Of a stretch of 64,000 bases of DNA, positions 52,121 to 60,337 are shown piece by piece. The notes beneath the pieces were generated by a model, which saw only the letters and a list, made by a program, of their open reading frames with translations, was not told the DNA's origin and made no database searches. The stretch is from Xenophilus sp003671765. GTDB lineage: Bacteria > Pseudomonadota > Gammaproteobacteria > Burkholderiales > Burkholderiaceae_C. The stretch spans positions 4,960,001 through 5,024,000 of the forward strand of contig CP166702.1 of the NCBI GenBank assembly GCA_051414805.1, given 5' to 3'. The position numbers and the translations under genes are program-made. Each line of letters starts with the position of its first letter. Position 1 is the stretch's first letter.

Positions 52121-52671
52121 GTCAAACCACGAACACGCCTGCCCTGGCGCCCAGCCGCCTTGCGCACATCGCCTTGCGGACCAATCGCCTCACGGAGCTT
52201 GTCGACTGGTACTGCAAGGTGCTCGGGGCACACGTCGCTCATGCGTCCGACAAGGTGGCGTTCCTGACCTATGACGACGAGCACCACCGAATCGCGCTGA
52301 TCGGCCTGGAGGACTACCCGCCGCGGGACGACATGGTCCGGGCCGGCCACTACCACACGGCCTTCGCCTACGACTCGCTGGCCGACCTGCTCGGGACCTA
52401 TCAACGCCTGCTCGGCCTGGGCATCGTGCCTTACCGCTCCATCAACCACGGGCCTACCGTGTCCTTCTACTACGCCGACCCCGAAGGCAACCAGATCGAG
52501 CTCCAGGTCGACAGCTTTCCCGATCCGCAGGCCACCAACGCATGGATGGGCAGCGAGGCCTTCCGCCGCAACCCGATCGGCATCGAGTTCGACCCGGAGG
52601 ACATGGTGAAGAGGCTGCAGGCCGGCGTGCCGGAGGCCGAACTGCTGCGCCGCCCCGACTCGATGGCCTGA
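52117..52671 (+). CDS. Single-domain VOC dioxygenase (type I extradiol-like)
   Basis: 184 residues, one vicinal-oxygen-chelate fold of two paired modules. Candidate metal ligands: H17 (LAHIAL), H78 or H80 (AGHYHTAF) and E128 (NQIELQVD), a 2-His-1-Glu set as in extradiol dioxygenases. Typical two-domain extradiol enzymes are about 290 residues, so this is the short form. Directly follows a ring hydroxylase, so ring opening of the hydroxylated product is the likely role. An isomerase or glyoxalase-like role is the alternative. Confidence 0.78.
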   Translation: MSQTTNTPALAPSRLAHIALRTNRLTELVDWYCKVLGAHVAHASDKVAFLTYDDEHHRIALIGLEDYPPRDDMVRAGHYHTAFAYDSLADLLGTYQRLLGLGIVPYRSINHGPTVSFYYADPEGNQIELQVDSFPDPQATNAWMGSEAFRRNPIGIEFDPEDMVKRLQAGVPEAELLRRPDSMA

Positions 52672-52696
52672 ACCGGCCGAATACAAGGAGACACGC

Positions 52697-53701
52697 ATGT
52701 CGAACCCCATTGCCAGGCGCCTCTTGGTCGGCGCCATGCTGGCTGCGGCCGCGCTGACTGCAGGGGCCCAGCCCGCGAAGGTCCGCTTGGTCCTGCCGGC
52801 CGTATCGATCCTGTTCGCGCCGGTGTACATCGCCCAGGATGCGGGCTACTTCATGGAAGCCGGCGTGGAGACGGACGTGAGCCAGCTCGCCGGCCCTGCG
52901 GCGCTGAACGCCCTGATCGGCGGCAGCGCCGACCTCACCAGCATCGCAGGGCTGCTGCAGCTGCGGGCGGCACAGCGCGGCCAGAAGACCCTGGCCATCG
53001 CCGGCCTTCAGGAGAATGCAACGACCGAGGTCGTGCTGTCGGCGGAGGCGGCACAGCGCGTGGCCGCGGCGCGCACCCCCGTGGAGCGGGCCCGCGCGCT
53101 CAAGGGTCTGACACTCGCCGTGGACGCCGCGAACGGCCTGCCCCACGCCTTCCTGCGCTATGTGGCGCGCCAGGCCGGCATCGACGCGGACCGGGACATC
53201 CGGCTGGTCTTCGTCGCACCGCCCGGGATGGATGCCGCGCTCCAGAAGAAGGAGGTGGACGGCTTCGTCTTCTCGAGCCCCTTCACGCTCGAGGCGGTCC
53301 GCCGCGGCGCCCAGTTGTGGATCAGCGGTCCGCGCGGCGACTTCCCGGACCTGAACCCCACGACCTACAACGTGCTGGTCGCGCGCGACGGGTACTGCAC
53401 GAATGCCGCGGCCACCTGCAGGAAGCTGGTGGCGGCGCTGGACCGCAGCCTGGCACTCATCGCGGCCGAGCCCCAGAAGGCATTCGCCCTTCTGGCCAGG
53501 CGCTTCGACAAGATGGATCCCGAGCTGTTGAAGCAGGCCTTCGAGAGCTTCCAGCGCAACACACCCGCGCGCTCCATGCCGATGGGCAAGGCCTTCGAGC
53601 ACACGGTGGCGACCATGTTCGGCCCGCAGGACGACAAGGCCGCGCTGACGGCGCTTGCCAGAACGCTCTACACCGACGAATTCGTCGGTGCCTCCAGGTA
53701 G
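52697..53701 (+). CDS. ABC substrate-binding protein (SsuA/TauA/NMT1 type)
   Basis: 334 residues with a signal peptide ending at AGAQ. VSILFAPVYIAQDAGYFMEAGVETDV and AALNALIGGSADLTSIAG are the start of the SsuA/NMT1 fold used for sulfonates, nitrate, pyrimidine precursors or aromatics. First of four transporter genes (with two permeases and one ATPase) inside the degradative operon. Confidence 0.9.
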   Translation: MSNPIARRLLVGAMLAAAALTAGAQPAKVRLVLPAVSILFAPVYIAQDAGYFMEAGVETDVSQLAGPAALNALIGGSADLTSIAGLLQLRAAQRGQKTLAIAGLQENATTEVVLSAEAAQRVAAARTPVERARALKGLTLAVDAANGLPHAFLRYVARQAGIDADRDIRLVFVAPPGMDAALQKKEVDGFVFSSPFTLEAVRRGAQLWISGPRGDFPDLNPTTYNVLVARDGYCTNAAATCRKLVAALDRSLALIAAEPQKAFALLARRFDKMDPELLKQAFESFQRNTPARSMPMGKAFEHTVATMFGPQDDKAALTALARTLYTDEFVGASR

Positions 53702-53716
53702 CAGGGCGCCGCAGCC

Positions 53717-54493
53717 ATGGTGCATCGATCCTGGATCGACCGGCTGCTGTTGGGCGCCGCATTGCTGGGCGCGTGGGAAGCCGCGTCCCGGCTGCTCGGC
53801 GCCTACTGGATCAGCTCGCCATTGCTGGTCGCGCAGCGGATGGGCTCCATGCTCGAGAACGGCGAGCTCTGGTTCCACGGCCGTTTCACGCTCGCCGAGG
53901 CCTTCGGCGGCTTCGTGCTCGGCGCCGTGCCGGGCTGCGTCCTGGCCATGGCGTTGCGGCGCCATCCCTTCCTCCGCGAAGCCGTGCTCGGCGTCGCGGG
54001 CATCGGCTACGGCATTCCCAAGACGGCGCTGGTGCCGCTGTTCATCCTGTGGCTGGGCGTGGGGCCGGGCGCCAAGGTGGCGCTGGTGGCCACCGCCATC
54101 TTCTTCATCGTCTTCTACAGCACGCTGGATGGGGTTCGGGCGGTCGATGCCAGGCTGCTGCGCACGGTGCGGGTCTTCGGCGCCACGGAGCTGCAGCTGC
54201 TGCGACACGTCGTCTGGCCGGCGGTCGTGCCCTACCTCTTCGGCGGACTGCGTGTGGCGGTGCCCTACGCGATCGCGGGCGCCATCGTCGGCGAGATCAT
54301 CTCGTCCAACCGGGGCCTCGGCTATCTGGCCCAGTACGGCGCGTCGGACTTCGACACCACGCTGGTCTTCGTCGCGCTGGTCACGGTGATGTGCATCGTG
54401 CTGGCCCTGAGTGCAGTCCTGGCAAGCCTGCAGGCGCGGTGGCTGCGGTGGCAGAGCGGGCAGCCCACCGGCTCGCGCCCCCTGGGAGCCTGA
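53717..54493 (+). CDS. ABC permease 1 (SsuC/TauC type)
   Basis: 258 residues, six membrane segments, BPD_transp_1 fold. GIGYGIPKTALVPLFILWLGVGPGAKV and RVFGATELQLLRHVVWPAVVPYLFGGLRVAVPYAIAGAIVGE hold the EAA loop region that contacts the ATPase. Follows the binding protein by 15 bp. Its relative at 55324 is clearly a different sequence, so a heterodimer is likely. Confidence 0.9.
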   Translation: MVHRSWIDRLLLGAALLGAWEAASRLLGAYWISSPLLVAQRMGSMLENGELWFHGRFTLAEAFGGFVLGAVPGCVLAMALRRHPFLREAVLGVAGIGYGIPKTALVPLFILWLGVGPGAKVALVATAIFFIVFYSTLDGVRAVDARLLRTVRVFGATELQLLRHVVWPAVVPYLFGGLRVAVPYAIAGAIVGEIISSNRGLGYLAQYGASDFDTTLVFVALVTVMCIVLALSAVLASLQARWLRWQSGQPTGSRPLGA

Positions 54494-54496
54494 GCC

Positions 54497-55327
54497 GTGA
54501 AACCTGAAGTACACGCCGTCGCACCCTCCGTGGCCCTGCTGCAGTTGCAGAAACTCGGGGTCTGCTACGACCAAGGCCAGCTTGCGACCGCGCGCTGGAT
54601 CCTGCGCGACGTCGATCTGACAGTACACGACGGCGAGTTCGTGACCATCATGGGCTCGTCCGGCGCCGGCAAGTCGACGCTGCTGAACGTGGTGGCCCAG
54701 ACCCTGGCACCCTCGGCCGGCCGCATCGTCTTCGGTGGTCACACGGTCGGCGGCGAGGGCATGCCGCTCCAACCCGGCAGCGGACGGCGGATCGGCTACG
54801 TCACGCAGGACGACAACCTGCTGCCGTGGCGCACGGTGTGGGACAACGTCATGTTTCCGCTGACCCTGGCCGGCAAACCGAGCGCATCGGACGTGGAGCG
54901 CGCACAACGGCTGGTCGAGCAGGTGGGCCTGACGCAATGGACCGGGCACTACCCGCACCAGCTGTCGGGCGGCATGCGCAAGCGCGCCTCGCTGGCGCGC
55001 ACGCTGGCCTACGACCCGCCCGTGGTACTGATGGACGAGCCCTTCGGCGCACTCGATGCGGAAACGCGTGCGCAACTGCAGGCGGACCTCCTGGCCCTGT
55101 GGGCGTCGGAGCGCAAGACCATCCTCTTCGTCACGCACGACATCAACGAAGCCATCGCGCTGGGCGACCGGGTGGTGGTGCTCTGCGGATCGCCGGGTCG
55201 CGTCGCGCTCGAACGGCATCTGGACATCCCGCGGCCGCGCGACCCCGAAACGATCTTCAAGGCGCCCAGCTTCGCCGGGCACTACGACGCCATCCGCGCC
55301 TGCCTGCGAAGCGGAGGCCAACCGTGA
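54497..55327 (+). CDS. ABC ATP-binding protein (SsuB/TauB type)
   Basis: 276 residues from a GTG, three bases after the first permease. Walker A GSSGAGKST, Q-loop VTQDDNLLPWRTV, signature LSGGMRKRASLARTL, Walker B VVLMDEPFGALDAETR, His switch VTHDINEAIALGDRVVVL. SsuB-like importer ATPase. Overlaps the second permease start by four bases (GTGA). Confidence 0.93.
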   Translation: MKPEVHAVAPSVALLQLQKLGVCYDQGQLATARWILRDVDLTVHDGEFVTIMGSSGAGKSTLLNVVAQTLAPSAGRIVFGGHTVGGEGMPLQPGSGRRIGYVTQDDNLLPWRTVWDNVMFPLTLAGKPSASDVERAQRLVEQVGLTQWTGHYPHQLSGGMRKRASLARTLAYDPPVVLMDEPFGALDAETRAQLQADLLALWASERKTILFVTHDINEAIALGDRVVVLCGSPGRVALERHLDIPRPRDPETIFKAPSFAGHYDAIRACLRSGGQP

Positions 55328-56085
55328 GCAGGCGCCGAGCTCTGCTGGCGCAGTCGCTGGGCCTGGCCGCTGTCGCGCTGGCATGGCAGCTGGCCAGCCG
55401 GTGGCTGGACCCGTACTGGGTGCCGGGCATCGGGCAGGTGGCCGGTCGACTGTGGAGCGAGGCGAAGACCGGACGCCTGCTGGCCGACATGGGGGCCACC
55501 ACGGCCCTGCTGGTGGCCGGCACGGTGCCGGGCCTGCTCGCGGGCAGCGGCCTGGCCGTCCTGCTGCGCCTCTCGCCACGGATCGATGCGATGGCGCAAC
55601 CCTTCGTCACGGCCCTGATGAGCATCCCGAAGCTCGGCCTGGTGCCCCTGCTCGTCCTGTGGTTCGGCACCGGCTGGACGCCCAAGCTGCTGCTGGTCGC
55701 GCTGACGGTGCTGTTCATCGTCTTCTCGCTCGCCTACGCAGGCCTGGCGACGGTCGACACGCGCCTGCTGATGGCCGCGCGGGTATTCGGTGCCGGGCGG
55801 GCCCAGCTGACCCGGCACATCGTCGTGCCCAGCGTGCTGCCCTTCGTCTTCACCGGGCTGCAGGTGGCGCTGCCCTGGGCCTTGAGCGCGGCACTGGTGG
55901 GCGAATACCTGGCGGCCAAGGCCGGCATCGGGCACGGCATCGAGGAGGCGCGGCAGCTCGGCGACTCGGTCGGCGTGTACCGGGGCATCGTGCTGGCGAC
56001 CGTGCTGGTGCTGCTGGCCAGCGCCGTGCTGACAGCGGTGCGCCGCCTGACTCTGCCCATCCATCCTTCAGGAGAAGAAGCATGA
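55324..56085 (+). CDS. ABC permease 2 (SsuC/TauC type)
   Basis: 253 residues from a GTG, with about six membrane segments. ALMSIPKLGLVPLLVLWFGTGWTPKLLLV and ARVFGAGRAQLTRHIVVPSVLPFVFTGLQVALPWALSAALVGEYL mirror the EAA region of permease 1 but diverge elsewhere. A second permease on the other side of the ATPase gene is unusual for this importer class. Ends overlapping the FAH gene (ATGA). Confidence 0.9.
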   Translation: MSRRRALLAQSLGLAAVALAWQLASRWLDPYWVPGIGQVAGRLWSEAKTGRLLADMGATTALLVAGTVPGLLAGSGLAVLLRLSPRIDAMAQPFVTALMSIPKLGLVPLLVLWFGTGWTPKLLLVALTVLFIVFSLAYAGLATVDTRLLMAARVFGAGRAQLTRHIVVPSVLPFVFTGLQVALPWALSAALVGEYLAAKAGIGHGIEEARQLGDSVGVYRGIVLATVLVLLASAVLTAVRRLTLPIHPSGEEA

Positions 56086-56870
56086 AGATCTGCAAGTTCC
56101 TGCACCAAGGGCGCCCGCGCTTCGGCGTGCTCGAGGACGCACGGACCGTACGGGCCCTGCGGGGGTCGCCGTTCGAGGGGGACATGACGCCCGGCGACGA
56201 GCGCTGGCCGCTCGACAGCCTGGCGCTCATGGTGCCGTCGGTGGAACGGCCGCGCATCTTCGGCATCGGCTTGAACTACCGTGCCCACATCCTCGAGACG
56301 GGGCGGTCCCTGCCGCAGATCCCGTCCGTGTTCATGAAGCCTGACACCAGCCTGCTGGCGCCCGGCGGGCGCATCGTCTTTCCGCGCGAAAGCACGGTGG
56401 TCCACTACGAGGCGGAACTCGTCGCGGTGATCGGCCGCCGTGCCCGGCATGTCCCACGCGAGCACGCGCTCGACCATGTGCTGGGCTACACCTGCGGCAA
56501 CGACGTCAGCGAGCGCACGATCCAGCGCCAGGAAATGGCCATGGGCCTGATGACGGTGGGCAAGGCTTTCGACAGCTTCGCACCGGTAGGCCCCTTCATC
56601 GAGACCGCCGTCGACCCGTCGGCGCTGCGGCTGCGCGGCCGGCTCAATGGCGAGGTGGTCCAGGACTGCGACACCTCGGACCTGCTCTTCGGCGTGGACG
56701 CCCTGGTGGCCTACCTGAGCCAGGCCATCACCCTGCTGCCCGGCGACCTGATCATGACGGGCACGCCGGGCGGCGTGGGCCCGCTGCGGCCCGGCGACGT
56801 CTTCGAGGTGGAGATCGATGGCGTCGGCACGCTCACCAACGCCGTGGTCGCCGAGGAGGCATGCGCATGA
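56082..56870 (+). CDS. Fumarylacetoacetate hydrolase (FAH) family protein
   Basis: 262 residues. IFGIGLNYRAHILETG, VHYEAELVAVIGRRAR (metal-binding Glu pair), YTCGNDVSERTIQRQEM, GKAFDSFAPVGPFI and LLPGDLIMTGTPGGVG are hallmark FAH blocks. The family includes hydrolases, hydratases, decarboxylases and isomerases that process ring-fission products. In this operon it would act on the product of the VOC dioxygenase. GAAGAAG ribosome site at the ATG. Confidence 0.88.
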   Translation: MKICKFLHQGRPRFGVLEDARTVRALRGSPFEGDMTPGDERWPLDSLALMVPSVERPRIFGIGLNYRAHILETGRSLPQIPSVFMKPDTSLLAPGGRIVFPRESTVVHYEAELVAVIGRRARHVPREHALDHVLGYTCGNDVSERTIQRQEMAMGLMTVGKAFDSFAPVGPFIETAVDPSALRLRGRLNGEVVQDCDTSDLLFGVDALVAYLSQAITLLPGDLIMTGTPGGVGPLRPGDVFEVEIDGVGTLTNAVVAEEACA

Positions 56871-57256
56871 AGCACACCGCGGACGGCCAGGCGTCGAAGG
56901 TGCTCGCGGCCGACGAGGCGCGGTACCAGGCGCTGTACGCGCAGGACACCGCCACGCTCGAGCACATGCTGGCGCCGGACTATGTCCACACCCATGCGAA
57001 CGGCAAGACGGACGACAGGGCGACGTTCCTCTCGACCATCTCGGCAGGCCGCTACCGCTTCGTCGAGGCTGTCCGCACGGACCAGCGCGTTCGCGCCGTG
57101 GGTCCGGCGATCGTCCTGAGCGGGACGACGCGGACCACCCTCGACGTCGGCGGCGAGACGAAGGTGATGCGCAATGCCTTCGTCACCGTCTGGGTCGAAT
57201 CGGATGCGACGCTGCAGTTGCTCCACTGGCAGGCCACGGCTTTGCCGGCAGCATGA
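56867..57256 (+). CDS. NTF2-like (SnoaL/DUF4440) small protein
   Basis: 129 residues. DEARYQALYAQDTATLEHMLAPDYVHTHANGK and a beta-sheet core with NAFVTVWVESDATLQLLHWQATAL match the cone-shaped NTF2-like fold used by small isomerases, hydrolases and dehydratases. ATG 56867 is preferred over 56861 because GAGGAG lies eight bases upstream. Overlaps the FAH stop by ATGA. May remove or isomerise an intermediate. Confidence 0.8.
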   Translation: MKHTADGQASKVLAADEARYQALYAQDTATLEHMLAPDYVHTHANGKTDDRATFLSTISAGRYRFVEAVRTDQRVRAVGPAIVLSGTTRTTLDVGGETKVMRNAFVTVWVESDATLQLLHWQATALPAA

Positions 57257-57296
57257 ACCGCGCGTCGTCCAGCACATGCACGAGACGGAGGTGAAC

Positions 57297-58277
57297 ATGA
57301 CAAGGAGCGACGGCCGGCGGGCGCTTTTGCTGTCGGCGGCCCTGTGCGCGTGGACCCTGCCCCTCCTCGCGGCGGCGCAGGGACGCTTTCCTTCCCGGCC
57401 TGTCAACCTGGTGCTTCCCGCGGCGGCGGGCACGGGGGTCGACATCGTCGCCCGCATCGGCGCCCAGCGGCTGTCGGAGGTGCTGGGCCAGCCCGTCGTC
57501 GTGGAGAACGTCGTCGGCGCCAGCGGGGTCATCGGCGTGCAGCGGGCGGCGCGCGCCAAGCCCGACGGATACACGCTGCTTTTCACCTTCAACCAGACGA
57601 TGACGATGAATCCGCATGTCGTCGCCAACCTGAGCTACGACCCGCTGAAGGACTTCGCGCCGGTCTCGCGCTTCGCCGCGTCGCCATTCGTCTGGATGGT
57701 CAACACGCAGGTGCCGGTCACGACCTTTCCGGAATTCGTCGCCTACGCCAAGGCCCACCCCGGAAAGCTGGCCATGGGCGTCACGGGCTTCGCGTCCGCG
57801 GCCTACCTGGGCTCGCAGCTGCTGGCCTTGCAGACCGGGGCCGAAACGCTGGCCGTCAACTACGCCAGCAACTTCAGCGCGGACCTGCAGTCGAACGTGG
57901 TGCAGGTGTCCATGAGCCCGGCCGCCCAGGTGCCCTCGCTGGTGGCTAGCGGCAAGGTCCGGCCCCTGGCGCAGACGGGGGCGCAGCGCGCGGCCTCCCT
58001 GCCCGATCTGCCGACGGTCGGCGAGACCGTCCCAGGCTATGTGATCGATGCGTGGTACGGGGTCTGGGCGCCGGCAGGAACGCCTCGGGACGTGCTCGAC
58101 AGCCTCACCAGGGCCTGGCAGAAGGTGGCCGACACGCCCGAGGTCAGGAGCCGTCTGGCGGCGGTGTCGGCCGTGCCGGTGGGCAGCACGGCGCAGGCCC
58201 TGGACGAACTCACACGCTCGGAGTCCAGGCTGTGGGGCGACGTGGTGAAAGCACGGAAGATCGTGCCCGTGCAATAG
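57297..58277 (+). CDS. Bug-family (TctC) solute receptor in the monooxygenase operon
   Basis: 326 residues with a signal peptide ending at LAAAQ. VNLVLPAAAGTGVDIVARIGAQRL, GQPVVVENVVGASGVIG and ANLSYDPLKDFAPVSRFA fit the Bug fold. It is a second, different type of binding protein in an operon that already has an ABC receptor. No TctAB gene adjoins it. Last gene of the operon, 40 bp after the NTF2-like gene. Confidence 0.9.
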   Translation: MTRSDGRRALLLSAALCAWTLPLLAAAQGRFPSRPVNLVLPAAAGTGVDIVARIGAQRLSEVLGQPVVVENVVGASGVIGVQRAARAKPDGYTLLFTFNQTMTMNPHVVANLSYDPLKDFAPVSRFAASPFVWMVNTQVPVTTFPEFVAYAKAHPGKLAMGVTGFASAAYLGSQLLALQTGAETLAVNYASNFSADLQSNVVQVSMSPAAQVPSLVASGKVRPLAQTGAQRAASLPDLPTVGETVPGYVIDAWYGVWAPAGTPRDVLDSLTRAWQKVADTPEVRSRLAAVSAVPVGSTAQALDELTRSESRLWGDVVKARKIVPVQ

Positions 58278-58319
58278 CGCGAGCAGCGTCTCCAGGCCGC
58301 CGCAGGCCCCAACCGTCGC

Positions 58320-59525
58320 TCAGTCGACCCGGCGCGGCTTCACCCGCGACGCCGCCTCCTTGGCATGGCGTCGTGCAGTCTCCACGTCGTCGGCGTGTGC
58401 CAGCGCCACGCCCATGCGGCGCTTGACGAAGCTCTCGGGCTTGCCGAACAGGCGCAGGTCGGTGCCGGGCACGGCCAGCGCCTCGTCCACCCCGTCGAAC
58501 ACGATGCCGAGCGCGTCCGCGCCGCCATAGATCACGGCGCTGGCGCCCGCGCTCTTGAGCGTCGTGTCCACCGGCAGGCCGAGGATGGCGCGTGCATGCA
58601 GCTCGAATTCGCTCTGCCACTGGGTGGCGAGCGTCACCAGGCCGGTGTCGTGCGGGCGCGGGCTCACCTCGCTGAACCACACCTGCTCGCCCTTGACGAA
58701 GAGCTCGACGCCGAAGAGGCCCTGGCCGCCGAGGTCGGCCGTCACCTTGCGCGCGATGTCCTGCGCCTTCTCCAGCGCCGCCGGGTGCATGGGGTGCGGC
58801 TGCCAGCTCTCGACATAGTCGCCGCTGACCTGGATGTGGCCCACGGGCTGGCAGAACTGGGTCTGGATGCTGCCATCCGCGGCCCGGGCACGCACGGTGA
58901 GCAGCGTGATCTCGTAGTCAAAGTCGATGAAGCCCTCGACGATCACGCGGCCATGGCTCACGCGGCCGCCGGCCATGGCGTAGTCCCAGGACTTCTTCAC
59001 GTCGGCCGGGCCGTCGATCTTGCTCTGGCCCTTGCCGGAGCTGCTCATCACCGGCTTGACGATGCAGGGGTAGCCGATGCCTGCATCGATCGCGGCCTGC
59101 AACTCGTCCAGCGAATCGCAGAACTTGTAGGGGCTGGTCGGCAGGCCCAGCGTCTCGGCCGCCAGGCGGCGAATGCCTTCGCGGTCCATGGTCAGGCGCG
59201 CGGCGCGCGCGGTGGGGATGACGCGCACCACGCCGGCCGCCTCCAGTTCCTCGAGCAGGGGCGTGGCGATGGCCTCGATCTCGGGCACCACCAGGTCCGG
59301 CTTCTCGGCTTCGATCAAAGCCCTGAGCTGCGCCGGATCGCTCATGGTGATGGTGCGCGCATGGTGCGCCACCTGCTGGCCGGGTGCGTTCTCGTAGCGG
59401 TCGACAGCGATGGTTTCCACGCCCAGGCGCTGCAGCGCGATCAGCACCTCCTTGCCGAGCTCGCCGGAGCCCAGGAGCATCACACGGGTGGCGTTGGGAG
59501 ACAGGGGGGTGCCGAGGCGGGTCAT
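58320..59525 (-). CDS. purT: Formate-dependent phosphoribosylglycinamide formyltransferase 2
   Basis: 401 residues. ATP-grasp enzyme that formylates GAR with formate and ATP in purine synthesis, bypassing PurN. MLLGSGELGKEVLIALQRLGVETIAVDRY, AIATPLLEELE, CIVKPVMSSSGKGQS and VWFSEVSPRPHDTGLVTLATQ are family blocks. Start at ATG 59525. Convergent with the Bug gene across 42 bp. Confidence 0.95.
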   Translation of the reverse strand: MTRLGTPLSPNATRVMLLGSGELGKEVLIALQRLGVETIAVDRYENAPGQQVAHHARTITMSDPAQLRALIEAEKPDLVVPEIEAIATPLLEELEAAGVVRVIPTARAARLTMDREGIRRLAAETLGLPTSPYKFCDSLDELQAAIDAGIGYPCIVKPVMSSSGKGQSKIDGPADVKKSWDYAMAGGRVSHGRVIVEGFIDFDYEITLLTVRARAADGSIQTQFCQPVGHIQVSGDYVESWQPHPMHPAALEKAQDIARKVTADLGGQGLFGVELFVKGEQVWFSEVSPRPHDTGLVTLATQWQSEFELHARAILGLPVDTTLKSAGASAVIYGGADALGIVFDGVDEALAVPGTDLRLFGKPESFVKRRMGVALAHADDVETARRHAKEAASRVKPRRVD

Positions 59526-59686
59526 GGTGGCGGGCTCGCTGCGTGGAAAAAGAAGGGGGCGGGTGAGGGACGAAAGGCCGATGGTAGCCATGCGCCGGGC
59601 GCGTCGAGGGCCGCGGCCGCCTTGGGTACAGTGCGGCGGTGCACCCCCTTCCACCACGGCCGGCATGTTCCGGTCTGCAACAACGC

Positions 59687-60085
59687 ATGCGCGCCACTGC
59701 GGCCGTGCTGGCGGCCTTGCTGGTCACGGGATGCGACGGACCCGTCGCCGAGCCCCCGAACGAGGCCTTCGTCGCGGTGCGCGACGCCGCGCCGGAGCAC
59801 GTGTTCCGGGGCACGCTGGCGGGCCGGCCGGTGCACCTGGTGGCGCACGACTGCGAGGTGTTCCTCGTCCGCGCCGTGCGCGGCACGCAGGTCGACTGGG
59901 AGCGCGTGCTGGCGCCGGACCCCTACCCCTTTTTCACCAGTTGCGCTCGCCAGTCGCTCGTCGCCGACGCGGACGGCGGCGTGACGGCGACGCTCGGCCG
60001 CATGGCCTTCGGCGCCGGCGGCTGCTGTGCCACGGGCGGCAGCTGGCGTTCGCGCGATGGCGCGACCTGGACGAAGACACGATGA
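59687..60085 (+). CDS. Small lipoprotein of unknown function
   Basis: 132 residues from ATG 59687. Signal peptide ATAAVLAALLVTGC with lipobox LVTGC. The mature part has three more Cys groups (HDCEVF, TSCARQ, GGCCATGG), possibly disulfides. No family recognised. Overlaps the DUF3820 gene by ATGA, so the two are co-translated. A GTG at 59639 is a less likely start. Confidence 0.72.
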   Translation: MRATAAVLAALLVTGCDGPVAEPPNEAFVAVRDAAPEHVFRGTLAGRPVHLVAHDCEVFLVRAVRGTQVDWERVLAPDPYPFFTSCARQSLVADADGGVTATLGRMAFGAGGCCATGGSWRSRDGATWTKTR

Positions 60086-60306
60086 ACCCCGACGACCTGC
60101 AACGCCTGGTGACCCTGCCGATGCCCTTCGGCAAGCACAAGGGCACCGTCATCGCCGACCTGCCGGGCAACTACCTGGCGTGGTTCGCGCGCGAAGGCTT
60201 TCCGAAAGGCGAGATCGGCCGCCTGCTGGCGCTGATGCTGGAGATCGACCACAACGGGCTCAAGCCGCTGCTGGCGCCGCTGCGCCACGGCGGGCCGCCG
60301 CGCTGA
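60082..60306 (+). CDS. DUF3820 family small protein
   Basis: 74 residues. MPFGKHKGTVIADLPGNYLAWFAREGFPKGEIG is the family core, read in parts. Members are annotated as possible quorum-sensing-linked factors, but the role is unknown. No signal. Coupled to the lipoprotein gene. Confidence 0.85.
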   Translation: MNPDDLQRLVTLPMPFGKHKGTVIADLPGNYLAWFAREGFPKGEIGRLLALMLEIDHNGLKPLLAPLRHGGPPR

Positions 60307-60337
60307 GCGGCATGCCGGCCATGGCCGCTGCGGTCGC

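Noticed and set aside
52117..52671. Standard two-domain extradiol dioxygenase (BphC type)
   Set aside because: The protein has only 184 residues and a single VOC domain, so a BphC call would overstate the match.
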